DNA from: Streptomyces roseolilacinus
GTDB lineage: Bacteria; Actinomycetota; Actinomycetes; Streptomycetales; Streptomycetaceae
Length of the DNA stretch: 64,000 bases
Direction of reading: 5' to 3'
NCBI RefSeq assembly: GCF_014649335.1
Contig: NZ_BMSV01000003.1
Span: 248,001 to 312,000 of the forward strand
Numbering within the stretch: the stretch's first letter is position 1; every line of letters starts with the position of its first letter. Positions 9,046-17,194 of the stretch are shown here, piece by piece. The notes beneath the pieces are model-generated. The model worked only from the letters and a program-made list of their open reading frames with translations, was not told the DNA's origin and searched no databases. A program made the position numbers and the translations under genes.

Positions 9046-9489
9046 ATGCGTCTGTACGAAGAACGTCTCGGCGTGCCGCGAACGTGGCGCTGGCTCGCCG
9101 TCCTGCCGGGCGTGATGACCGCCGTCGCCCTGCTGCCCCTGGGACCCGCGGTCGCCGCCGCGGGGTTCACGGCGGTGGTGGCCCTCGCGGTCCTCGGGCT
9201 GTACGCCTACGGCGCCGCCGGCATCCAGGTGACGGGTAGTCACCTCACGGCGGGTTCGATGCGGTTCCCCCTCGCCTCCCTCGGCCTGGCGGAGATCCTG
9301 GACGCCGAGGAGGCGTTCCTCTGGCGCACCCGGCGGGCCGACGTACGCGCGGTGATGCTGCTGCGCAGCTACGTGCCGACGGCCCTGCGCATCGAGATCG
9401 ACGATCCGGACCACCCCGCGCCCTACCTCCTCCTCTCCACCCGCCGGCCGACCACCCTGCTGGCGGTGCTGGCCTTCGCCCGCCGCTGA
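9046..9489 (+). CDS. DUF3093 membrane protein
   Basis: 147 residues beginning MRLYEERLGVPRTWRW, the usual opening of Streptomyces DUF3093 proteins. Two adjacent hydrophobic helices (about 17-55) are followed by a soluble beta-rich domain ending in LLLSTRRPTTLLAVL. Family members are conserved in actinobacteria, but their role is not established. It stands alone between the GH26 promoter region and the two-component operon. Confidence 0.8.
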   Translation: MRLYEERLGVPRTWRWLAVLPGVMTAVALLPLGPAVAAAGFTAVVALAVLGLYAYGAAGIQVTGSHLTAGSMRFPLASLGLAEILDAEEAFLWRTRRADVRAVMLLRSYVPTALRIEIDDPDHPAPYLLLSTRRPTTLLAVLAFARR

Positions 9490-9627
9490 CCGGTCGTCGA
9501 TCGGACGCCGAGCGGTCCCGGACCACTCCGGGCCGCCCCCGGCCGTCGGCACCGGCGGCCGGGGGCGGCCCGGCCGTTAGAGTGCGGTGCACCCGCACGC
9601 CCCACGGACTTCGGAGGGATCCGCACC

Positions 9628-10905
9628 ATGACCGTCGCCGTCTGGGACGCCGTGCGGCGGCGCCCGGGGCGTTTCGTGCTCTCCGCCTGGCCGTTGCGCT
9701 GCTGGGCGTTCCTGCTCAGCGGCACCGTCGTGGGGTACGCGGTCCTGGTCCTCTTCGCCGTCCTGGTCTTCGCCGGCCTGGCCCTGTCCGTGGTGGGCGT
9801 CGGCCTGGTCGTCCTGACGGCGGCCGCCGTCCTCGGCATCCCGGTCGCCGCCCTGGAACGGCGCCGCCTACGGCTGGTCGAACCGGAACCCCTCCCCGAC
9901 CCGCACGCCCCCCTGCCCGGCGCGGGCGCCCTGCCGTGGCTGCGCACCCGGCTGCGGGAGCGGGCCACCTGGCGGGAACTCGCGTACACACTGGCCCTGG
10001 GGGTCGTCTTCACCACCACGGGGATCGGGTTCACCGCCCTGCTGGGCCTGTCGGCGATCCTGACCGCGACGCCCGTCATCGTGTGGGCCCTCGCCCCCGA
10101 CACGGTGATGCTGGTGCCCGGCCGGGCGGTCTCCGGCCCCCTGGAGGCACTGGCGGGCAGCGCCGCGGGCCTGCTCGGGCTGCTGGTCTCGGCCTACGCG
10201 GGCGGGCTGCTGGCGGGCACGCACGTGTGGGTCGCGCGGTCGCTGCTGTCGGCCCGGGAGGAGGACCTGAGCAGCCGGGTCATCGAACTGACCCGCTCCC
10301 GCGCACGGTTGGTCGACGCCTTCGAGGCCGAGCGGCGCCGCATCGAACGCGACCTGCACGACGGCGCCCAGCAGCAGCTGGTGGCCCTCACCATGACGCT
10401 GGGCCTGGCCGAGCTGGAGCTGCGCGGCCAGGACTCACCCGCCGCCCCGCTCGTCAGCCGGGCCCGGGGTGAGGCCCGCCAGGCCCTGGACCAGCTGCGC
10501 TCCCTGGTGCGCGGCATCCACCCCCAGGTCCTCACCGACCACGGCCTGCCCGCGGCGGTCGCCGAACTCGCCCTGCGCAACCCGATCCCGGTGACCGTCG
10601 ACATGGACCTGCCGCACCGGCTGCCGCCGGCGGTCGAGACGACGGCGTACTTCACCGTCACCGAGGCGCTGACGAACGCCTCCAAGCACAGCGGCGCCGA
10701 CGAGGTGACCGTCGTCGGCCGCCTCAGGGACGGCAAGCTGGTTCTCCTCGTCACCGACGACGGGCACGGCGGCGCCGATCCGGCCGCCGGCGCCGGTCTG
10801 CAAGGATTGGCGGACCGGGTGGCCATTCTGAGGGGGAGGCTCATCGTGACCAGTCCCGCCGGCGGGCCCACGCAGCTGCGGGTGGAGGTGCCGTGCTCCG
10901 CGTAG
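9628..10905 (+). CDS. sensor histidine kinase (NarL/DesK-type)
   Basis: 425 residues from an ATG with GGAGGG upstream. The N-terminal half has four or more hydrophobic helices (about 25-75, 120-155, 175-200) forming the membrane sensor region common in actinobacterial kinases. A HisKA_3 dimerisation helix carries the phosphorylated His in ERDLHDGAQQQ (His244). The ATPase domain has the N box NASKHSGA and a glycine box near DDGHGGAD. The response regulator gene starts 13 bases before this gene ends. The signal sensed cannot be read from the sequence. Confidence 0.88.
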   Translation: MTVAVWDAVRRRPGRFVLSAWPLRCWAFLLSGTVVGYAVLVLFAVLVFAGLALSVVGVGLVVLTAAAVLGIPVAALERRRLRLVEPEPLPDPHAPLPGAGALPWLRTRLRERATWRELAYTLALGVVFTTTGIGFTALLGLSAILTATPVIVWALAPDTVMLVPGRAVSGPLEALAGSAAGLLGLLVSAYAGGLLAGTHVWVARSLLSAREEDLSSRVIELTRSRARLVDAFEAERRRIERDLHDGAQQQLVALTMTLGLAELELRGQDSPAAPLVSRARGEARQALDQLRSLVRGIHPQVLTDHGLPAAVAELALRNPIPVTVDMDLPHRLPPAVETTAYFTVTEALTNASKHSGADEVTVVGRLRDGKLVLLVTDDGHGGADPAAGAGLQGLADRVAILRGRLIVTSPAGGPTQLRVEVPCSA

Positions 10906-11561
10906 TGCTCGCCGAGGACGCCGTCCTGCTGCGGGCCGGTCTGGTGGAGTTGCTGTCCCGCGTCGGGCACGAGGTGACCGCCGCCGTCGGCGACGCCGAG
11001 GAACTGGCGCACGCGGTGGACGCCGACCGGCCGGACGTGGTCATCACCGACGTGCGGATGCCGCCCGGCTTCCGCGACGAGGGGTTGAAGGCGGCGCTGG
11101 ACCTGCGGGGCCGGCACCCGGGCCTCCCGGTGCTGGTGCTGTCGCAGTACGTCGCCACGGCGTACGCGACCCAGCTGTTCAGCGGCGGTCCGCCGACCGA
11201 CGGGGGCCTGGGGTACCTGCTGAAGGACCGGGTCGGGGAGGTCACGGACTTCCTCGACGCGCTGGAACGGGTCGCCGCCGGGCAGACCGTGATCGACCCG
11301 GAGGTGATCCGGGTGCTGCTGCGGCAACGGACGGCGGACGAGCCGCTGCGGCGCCTCACCCCCCGGGAGCGGGAGGTGCTCGCCCTGATGGCGGAGGGGC
11401 TCAACAACCAGGCCGTCGCACAGCGGCTCACCATCACGGAGGCGTCGGTGGTCAAGCACGCCGGCAACATCTTCATGAAGCTGGAGCTGGACCCCGCCGA
11501 GGGCAACCGCCGGGTGCTGGCGGTCCTCGCCCACCTCCGCCGCGAGACCTCACCGATCTGA
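10893..11561 (+). CDS. NarL/FixJ-family response regulator
   Basis: 222 residues from a GTG inside the kinase 3' end, so the pair is co-translated. The receiver domain has acidic pocket residues near the N-terminus and the phosphorylation site in VVITDVRMP (Asp53). A LuxR-type HTH occupies about 152-215 (LTPREREVLALMAEGLNNQAVAQRL). The usual EKHV of the recognition helix reads VVKHAG here. Its targets are unknown; autoregulation or control of nearby genes is plausible. Its stop codon lies inside the first unit of a tandem repeat. Confidence 0.88.
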   Translation: MLRVVLAEDAVLLRAGLVELLSRVGHEVTAAVGDAEELAHAVDADRPDVVITDVRMPPGFRDEGLKAALDLRGRHPGLPVLVLSQYVATAYATQLFSGGPPTDGGLGYLLKDRVGEVTDFLDALERVAAGQTVIDPEVIRVLLRQRTADEPLRRLTPREREVLALMAEGLNNQAVAQRLTITEASVVKHAGNIFMKLELDPAEGNRRVLAVLAHLRRETSPI

Positions 11562-11640
11562 CACCGGCGCTCTGACAGCGGTGGTCTGACAGCGGTGGTC
11601 TGACACCGGCGACCTGGCCGTGGTGGTCTGACACCGGTGG
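11557..11640. repeat. six 14-base tandem repeats overlapping a stop codon
   Basis: Six consecutive 14-base units follow the pattern TCTGACAsCGGyGG. Units 2 and 3 are identical and unit 5 is the most diverged. Unit 1 contributes the TGA stop of the response regulator. The array fills much of the gap before the convergent glycosyltransferase gene. Confidence 0.8.
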
Positions 11641-11749
11641 CGGGCGGACGCCGTCCGGACGCGTACGCCGTTCGCCCACCGGGTTCTGAAAAAGTGTCAG
11701 CCGCTGTCGTGCGCCAACCTCCAAGTGAGCTTGGGCGTGTGACGTTTCG

Positions 11750-12883
11750 TCAGTGATCTTGCTCCGGGGTGAGCAGCCGTGCCAGCCGCTTCGCCGAGGC
11801 GTCCCAGGACCACTGCTCCGCCACCCGCGCCCGGCCGGCCGCGCCCATCGCCGCGGCCCGCTCAGGGTCCCGCAGGATCGCCGACACGGCGCGGGCCACG
11901 TCCCGCACGTCCCTGCCGTCGACCACCGTGCCCGTCACCCCGTCGACGACCGTGTCCGGCGCACCCCCCGAGTCGCCGACGACCACGGGCAGGCCGCCGA
12001 CGGCCGCCTCCAGGAACACGATGCCCAGCCCCTCCGCCTCCAGCCCCGCCTTCCGCGTCCGGCACGGCATCGCGAACACGTCGGCCGCCGCGTAGTACGG
12101 GGCGGTCGAGGCGTGGTCCAGGCCCCCGGTGAACACGACGTGCCCGTCGGCGTGCCGGCGTGCGAGCGTACGCAGCCGTGCCTCGTCCGGACCGCCGCCC
12201 ACGATCACCAGCACCGCGTCCGGCACGGTCCGCCGGATGTACGGGAGCGCCCGTATCAGCGTGTCCTGGCCCTTGCGCGCCACCAGCCGCGAGACGCACA
12301 GGACGACCTTCCGGTCCGCGATGCCGTGCCGCTCGCGGACCTGCCGCGCCCGGTCGGGCGCGGGCCGGAACGCCGCCGCGTCCACGCCCGGCACCAGCCG
12401 CACCAGTTCGGCCCGCGGCCCCAGGGCGGGCGCGATGCGGCGCCGGGTGTACTCGCCCAGGTACGTGACGACGTCGACGTGGTCGCCGATGCGCCGCATC
12501 ACCCGCCGGGCGCCCGGGGTGCGGGCCCACCAGATCTCGTGGCCGTGCGTGGTGGCGACCGTGCGCCGTACGCCGCCGCGCCGCAGCACCGGCGCCATCG
12601 CGGCCAGCGGCGCGGCGGCCCCGAACCAGACCCGGTCGCAGCCGTGGTGCCGGGCGATCTCCAGGGCGCGGCGGGACGCGCGGGGGGTGGGCAGCAGCAT
12701 CCGGCCGGGGTCCCTGACCACCGGGAAGGGCAGGGTGGCGTCGTACGCGGCGGCGCCCGGCTCGCTCGACGTGTAGACGACCACGTCGTCGCCGGGGACG
12801 CGCGTCGCCATGGCGTGGACGAACGTCTCGATGCCGCCCTGACGGGGCGGGAAGTCGTTGGTGACGATCAGGGTGGTGCTCAT
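11750..12883 (-). CDS. GT4 glycosyltransferase, PimB-like
   Basis: 377 residues starting MSTTLIVTNDFPPRQGGIET, the N-terminal nucleotide-sugar fold start of GT4 enzymes. The C-terminal donor site reads LCVSRLVARKGQDTLI, then VIVGGGPDE, and EAEGLGIVFLEAAVGGLPVV with the EX7E motif. The closest recalled relatives are phosphatidylinositol-mannoside alpha-mannosyltransferases of the PimB type, which act at the cytoplasmic membrane face. The exact acceptor cannot be assigned. The upstream 417 bases to the next gene hold no supported gene. Confidence 0.78.
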   Translation of the reverse strand: MSTTLIVTNDFPPRQGGIETFVHAMATRVPGDDVVVYTSSEPGAAAYDATLPFPVVRDPGRMLLPTPRASRRALEIARHHGCDRVWFGAAAPLAAMAPVLRRGGVRRTVATTHGHEIWWARTPGARRVMRRIGDHVDVVTYLGEYTRRRIAPALGPRAELVRLVPGVDAAAFRPAPDRARQVRERHGIADRKVVLCVSRLVARKGQDTLIRALPYIRRTVPDAVLVIVGGGPDEARLRTLARRHADGHVVFTGGLDHASTAPYYAAADVFAMPCRTRKAGLEAEGLGIVFLEAAVGGLPVVVGDSGGAPDTVVDGVTGTVVDGRDVRDVARAVSAILRDPERAAAMGAAGRARVAEQWSWDASAKRLARLLTPEQDH

Positions 12884-13300
12884 GGGTGGTGGTTGCCTTC
12901 GTGGGAGGGGCGGACAGGTGGTTGCGGCAGTCGTCGGTGGCGAGGGGGGCGCTTCACCGGCGGCAGCGTCGGCCGGTCGAGGGCGCGGACGGGCGCATCC
13001 ACGGTTCGGGCGGTGCGGCGGGTGCGCGCCCGGCACCCCGGGGAACCGGGACCGGGCGGGTCGTGAGGTCCGTACGGCACCACGACGGCCGGTGCTTCCA
13101 CGGGGGTTCGCGTCGGCGGAGTAAGCACCCCTCCATCCCACCGGCCCCCTGCCGTCCGGTCATGACGGCCAGGTCGAGACCTGGGGGTCGGGTTTACCCG
13201 ACCACGCCGGACCGCCCGGTCCGCCGCACCCGTCCCCCCGACCGGTCCGGGGAGCCGGGCGCGTGCCCGGCCGGACCCGTGGGCCCGGCTGGAGAGGACG
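12884..13300. other. intergenic, nothing recognised
   Basis: This 417-base gap separates the divergent glycosyltransferase and DUF5753 genes. All frames were read for the HTH domain missing from the DUF5753 gene and none was found. No convincing promoter boxes or repeats were seen. Confidence 0.5.
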
Positions 13301-13825
13301 GTGGTGAGCCTGTGCACGTACGAGTGCAGGTTGGTACCGGGGCTGTTGCAGTCGGGGGCGTACGTGCGGGCGGTGTTCCGGTACCGGATTCCACCGTTGT
13401 CCGATGAACAGCTGGAGGCCCAGGTGGCCGCCCGGCTGGAACGTCAGGAGATGTTGCGCGAACGGATCCACGTCCCGTTCGGTTTCATCGTGGAGGAGCC
13501 GGTGTTCCGGCGCTGCTTCGGTGACGCGGAGACGAGGCGCGGGATGCTCGACCACGTGTTGGCGCAGGGCGCGCGGCGCAACGTGACGCTGCAAGTCCTG
13601 CCGTTGGGGGCGGACTTGCACGCCTGCACGGATGGTCCGGTGCGGCTGCTGGGGACACCGGAAGGGCGGCGCGTGGCCTATTCCGAGGGCCAGGAGAACG
13701 GGCGGCTCATCACTGGCCCGAAACAGGTGAGCCTCCTCCACCAGCGCTGTGACACACTGCGCTCGCAGGCCCTCACCCCCAAGGACTCGCGGGACCTGTC
13801 GGAGCGACTGCGAGGAGCGCTGTGA
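13301..13825 (+). pseudogene. DUF5753 regulator fragment lacking its HTH domain
   Basis: 174 residues that begin directly in the DUF5753 domain (YECRLVPGLLQSGAYVRAVF), which normally follows an XRE-type HTH in roughly 280-residue Streptomyces regulators. The remaining domain is complete through VAYSEGQENGRLI and the C-terminal helices, so the lesion is an N-terminal loss of about 100 residues. The GTG start given is simply the first available. The DUF397 gene overlaps its end by four bases (GTGA). Without DNA-binding domain it may be dead, or act only as an interaction partner. Confidence 0.7.
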
Positions 13826-14007
13826 GCACGACGGAACTCGCCTGGTTCCAGTCCAGTCACAGCGGCTCGGCGGGCGACGACTGCGTGGAGGTCGCCGTCA
13901 CCGAACAGGCGGTCCACGTCCGCGACTCCAAGGACGCGGGCCGTGCCGCCCTCGCGGTCGGGCGCGAAGGCTGGGGCCGGTTCGTACGGTACGCCGCGGA
14001 CCGCTGA
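13822..14007 (+). CDS. DUF397 protein
   Basis: 61 residues with the family pattern: W-x-SSHSG (FQSSHSGS), DDCVEVAV, VHVRDSKD and a C-terminal GWGRFVRYA. DUF397 proteins are encoded next to XRE-DUF5753 regulators, pairs related to the whiJ/abaA developmental loci, and several behave like antitoxin-type partners. Here the partner regulator has lost its DNA-binding part while this gene looks intact. Confidence 0.85.
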   Translation: MSTTELAWFQSSHSGSAGDDCVEVAVTEQAVHVRDSKDAGRAALAVGREGWGRFVRYAADR

Positions 14008-14129
14008 GACGCGTCGTACCGGCCCGCCGCCCGCCCGGACCTGTGCGGGGCCGCCTTCGGCGGGCCCCGGCCCAGTGGCCGGACCGCAGCCGCCCCCACA
14101 CAGCGGCCCTGACAGAGAAGAGCGACCCC

Positions 14130-14618
14130 ATGCCGTCCCACCCGAGCAGCGCGCAGACCGTACGCGTCCGCGTGGCCACCCCCGCCGACGGCGAGGCGGT
14201 CACCGCCGTCTTCCTCGCCTCCCGGGCCGCCGCCCTGCCGTACCTGCCGAGGCTCCACAGCGCGGAGGAGACCCGCGCCTGGATCGACGGCGTGGTCCTG
14301 CCGGGCAGTTCCGTCTGGGTGGCCGAACTGGGCGATCCGGCCCGGGTCGTGGGGTTCGCCGCCCTCGACGGCACCGTCCTCGACCACCTGTACCTGCGGC
14401 CCGACGTACGGCGCCGGGGCATCGGGTCGGCCCTCCTGGAGGCCGTACGGGAAGCCTCCCCCGAGCAGTTGTCCCTCCACGTCTTCCAGCGCAACGCGGA
14501 AGCCCGCGCGTTCTACGAGCGCCACGGCTTCACCGCCGGCGTGTTCGACGACGGCAGCCGCAACGAGGAGAACGAACCGGACGTGACGTACCACTGGACC
14601 GCCGGCCGCGTCGGCTGA
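14130..14618 (+). CDS. GNAT-family N-acetyltransferase
   Basis: 162 residues from an ATG with GAGAAGAG upstream. The GNAT acetyl-CoA motif A reads LYLRPDVRRRGIGSALLEA (about 90-108). The C-terminal NAEARAFYERHGF is the usual motif B. The substrate is unknown. It precedes a second, broken acetyltransferase gene on the same strand. Confidence 0.85.
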   Translation: MPSHPSSAQTVRVRVATPADGEAVTAVFLASRAAALPYLPRLHSAEETRAWIDGVVLPGSSVWVAELGDPARVVGFAALDGTVLDHLYLRPDVRRRGIGSALLEAVREASPEQLSLHVFQRNAEARAFYERHGFTAGVFDDGSRNEENEPDVTYHWTAGRVG

Positions 14619-14660
14619 AAGCAGGCGGTCGGGGGGCGGGGGCGTCGTAGCGTCGGTGGC

Positions 14661-15183
14661 ATGAACTCCGAGCACGCCTACGTCTTCCGTCCCGCCCGGC
14701 CCGAGGACGGCGCCGCCGTCGAGGCGATCGACGGGTCCTTCACCACCGACACCGTGTTCGAGGTCGCCGTGCGCGAGGACGGGTTCTCGGGACGGGGACG
14801 GGGACGGGGACGAGGACGGCGAGGACGACGGCGGGGGTGCCGGGCGGCGGGTGTTCGTCGCCGTCGCCGGGGACGGGACGGTCGCCGGGTTCGCGGCCGT
14901 CTCCCACTCCGCGTGGAACCGGCGGCTCGTCGTCGAGGACATCGAGGTCGCCCCCGCGCACCGGGGACGCGGGCTGGGGCGCGGACTGATGGAGTGCGCG
15001 GCGGAGTTCGCCCGGGAGTGCGGCGCCGTCCACCTGTGGCTGGAGGTCAGCAGCGTCAACGCCCCCGCCGTCCACGCCTACCGTCGCATGGGCTTCTCCC
15101 TCTGCGGCCTCGACGCCGCCCTGTACGACGGGACGCCGTCCCGGGGCGAGCGGGCCCTGTACATGGCCAGGCCCTGTCCCTGA
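14661..15183 (+). pseudogene. streptothricin-acetyltransferase-like gene with deletion and frameshift
   Basis: The 5' part encodes YVFRPARPEDGAAVEAIDGS, then FTTDTVFEVAVREDGFS. The 3' part, in the next frame, encodes VFVAVAGDGTVAGFAAVSHS, then WNRRLVVEDIEVAPAHRGRG and ends in ALYMARPCP. Both match the Sat/Stat family as remembered. The frame changes inside a GGGGAC repeat around 14788-14830, and the segment normally found there (REVPV-PPLVKVFP) is missing. The catalytic half, with the acetyl-CoA motif HRGRGLGRGL, is intact and could be expressed only from an internal start. A sequencing error in the repeat would explain the shift but not the missing segment. Confidence 0.7.
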
Positions 15184-15273
15184 CCCGAAACCCCGGCCCG
15201 CCGCCCCGCCCCCGCCGCCCGCCCCCCGCGCCTGCTCCCGGCCGTGCGGCGGGGACGGGTGACGGGGCTGGCG

Positions 15274-16137
15274 CTACTTCGTGGCGCCCTGCGCGAACCC
15301 GTTGTAGATCCAGCGCTGGAGCAGCAGGAAGACGACGAGCGTCGGCACGATGACGAGGATCGCTCCCGCCGAGATGGCCTCCCAGTGCGCGCCGAAGGGG
15401 CCCTTGAAGCGGAACAGGGCGGTGGAGACGGTGCCGAGGTCCTCGGAGTGCAGGTAGAGGAAGGGGATGTAGAAGTCGTTGTAGGTGGTGATCCCCTTGA
15501 TGATCACGACGGTGGCGATCGCCGGCTTCAGCAGCGGGAAGATGATCTTCCGGTAGATGGTGAAGGCGTTCGCGCCGTCCAGCCGGGCCGCCTCGTCCAG
15601 CGAGGTCGGGATGGAGCGGATGAACTGCAGGAAGACGTACACCGACACGATGTCCGTGCCCATGTAGAGCAGGATCGGCGCCCAGCGCGTGTCCACCAGG
15701 CCGAAACTGTTGACCACCTGGAAGGTCGCGACCTGCGTGGTGACGCCGGGCACCAGGGTGGCCACCAGGAACAGCGCCATGACCGGCCGTTTCGCCCGGA
15801 AGTCGAAGCGGTCGATCGCGTAGGCGGTCATCGAGCCGATGAGGACGGTCCCGCCGATGGAGAAGAACAGGATGAACGCCGTGTTGCCGAAGGCGGCCGG
15901 CATGCCGCCGTCGGTGAAGGCCGTGGCGTAGTTCTCGAAGTTGAGCCAGTTCCCCGGCAGGGAGAGCGCGCCGCCGTCCGCGACCTCCTCCGACGTCTTC
16001 AGGGACGTCAGGAACACCACGGCCAGCGGCAGCAGCACCACCACCGAGGCGGCGACCAGCGACAGGTAGGTCAACGCGGTCCCGACGGGAGGGCGGCGGC
16101 GCCGGGCGGGGGGTGCGGCGGCGGGGTCGGAGGTCAT
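15274..16137 (-). CDS. sugar ABC transporter permease (MalG-type)
   Basis: 287 residues with six hydrophobic helices and the inner-membrane EAA loop DEAARLDGANAF, then YRKIIFPLLKP. It is the second permease of a CUT1-type importer. Its ATG overlaps the stop of the upstream permease (ATGA). No ATPase gene is in the operon, so the shared Streptomyces ATPase MsiK is the likely energiser. Position beside a beta-mannosidase suggests manno-oligosaccharides as substrate; that is inference. Confidence 0.88.
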   Translation of the reverse strand: MTSDPAAAPPARRRRPPVGTALTYLSLVAASVVVLLPLAVVFLTSLKTSEEVADGGALSLPGNWLNFENYATAFTDGGMPAAFGNTAFILFFSIGGTVLIGSMTAYAIDRFDFRAKRPVMALFLVATLVPGVTTQVATFQVVNSFGLVDTRWAPILLYMGTDIVSVYVFLQFIRSIPTSLDEAARLDGANAFTIYRKIIFPLLKPAIATVVIIKGITTYNDFYIPFLYLHSEDLGTVSTALFRFKGPFGAHWEAISAGAILVIVPTLVVFLLLQRWIYNGFAQGATK

Positions 16138-17117
16138 GTGAGGTCCACCTTGTCGTCGGGCACGAGCCGGCGCTGGATCCACGTGATCAGCAGGATGACC
16201 GCGAGCAGCACCACGGCGGCGGCGGAGGCCAGGCCGGTCTTGTTGAACTGGAAGGCGAGCTTGACCGTCTGGATGACGAAGGTCGAGGTGCCGGTCGCGC
16301 CGCCGGTCATGATGTACGGGATCTCGAAGACGGACAGGGAGCCCGAGATCGCCAGGATGACGCTGAGGCTGAGGACGGGCTTGATGCCGGGGGCGATGAT
16401 GTGGCGGAACTGCTGCCACCTGCTCGCCCCGTCCAGCTGGGCGGCCTCGTAGAGCTCCCCGGGGACGGACTGGATCGCGCCGAGGAACAGGACGAAGTTC
16501 AGTCCCGTGTAGCGCCACACCGACACCCCCGCGAGGGAGGTGTTGGCGGAGGCGGGATCGCCGAGCCACGGATGGTCGGTGGTCACGCCCAGCCACGCCA
16601 GGACGGAGTCGAGCGTGCCGCCGTCCTGGAAGAAGTAGAGGAAGACGAAGCCGATCGCGACGCCGTTGATCAGGTAGGGGAAGAAGAGGATCCCCTTGAA
16701 GAGGTTGCGGAACCGCAGGTCGAAGCTGAGGACGGTGGCGAAGTAGAGCGCGACGGCGATCTGGAGGAAGGACGCCGCGAGGTAGTAGCCGCTGACGAGG
16801 AAGACGCGGAACAGCTCGGGGCGGGTGAAGATCTGCACGTAGTTGTCGAGGCCCGTGAAGTTCCGGTCCGGACTGATCCCGTCCCAGTCGGTGAAGCCGT
16901 AGAAGACCATGTTCGCCACGGGGACGTAGGTGAACGTGATCAGCAGGGCGAGCGGCAGCGCCAGGAACAGCCACGGGGTGGCCCGCCGCAGCGGGGCGTC
17001 GCGCCAGGAGCGCCGCCGGGGGCCCGTGGGCGTGCGGCCGGGACGGGCGGGGCGGCCCGTCGCTCGCGTCTTCCCCCCGGCGGCCCGCCCGGGGGCGGTG
17101 TCGGTTGTCTCGGTCAT
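16134..17117 (-). CDS. sugar ABC transporter permease (MalF-type)
   Basis: 327 residues. A Pro/Arg-rich cytoplasmic tail of about 45 residues precedes the first helix (ATPWLFLALPLALLITF). The EAA loop reads YEAAQLDGASRWQQF, then RHIIAPGIKP. Six transmembrane helices are visible. The ATG is 77 bases downstream of the binding-protein stop, with a perfect hairpin in between. Confidence 0.88.
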   Translation of the reverse strand: MTETTDTAPGRAAGGKTRATGRPARPGRTPTGPRRRSWRDAPLRRATPWLFLALPLALLITFTYVPVANMVFYGFTDWDGISPDRNFTGLDNYVQIFTRPELFRVFLVSGYYLAASFLQIAVALYFATVLSFDLRFRNLFKGILFFPYLINGVAIGFVFLYFFQDGGTLDSVLAWLGVTTDHPWLGDPASANTSLAGVSVWRYTGLNFVLFLGAIQSVPGELYEAAQLDGASRWQQFRHIIAPGIKPVLSLSVILAISGSLSVFEIPYIMTGGATGTSTFVIQTVKLAFQFNKTGLASAAAVVLLAVILLITWIQRRLVPDDKVDLT

Positions 17118-17150
17118 GTCGGCCTTTCGTGTCCGCGTCTGCGGGCGGAG

Positions 17151-17182
17151 GGGCCCCGGCCGGTGCCGTGCGGCCGGGGCCC
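17151..17182 (-). terminator. intra-operon hairpin after the binding-protein gene
   Basis: A perfect 12-base stem (17151-17162 with 17171-17182) and 8-base loop lie between the binding-protein stop and the first permease start. Such hairpins commonly act as partial terminators or 3' mRNA stabilisers, raising binding-protein output over permeases. Confidence 0.6.
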
Positions 17183-17194
17183 GTCGCGTCGGGG

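Noticed and set aside
7207..9552. 781-residue minus-strand frame spanning the GH26 gene
   Set aside because: It reads the GH26 coding sequence and its promoter in the wrong frame; Pro/Arg/Gly-rich without domains.
13749..14618. Long GNAT gene starting at 13749
   Set aside because: The upstream part runs through the DUF5753 and DUF397 genes in another frame. The ATG at 14130 has a ribosome site and begins the family-like sequence.
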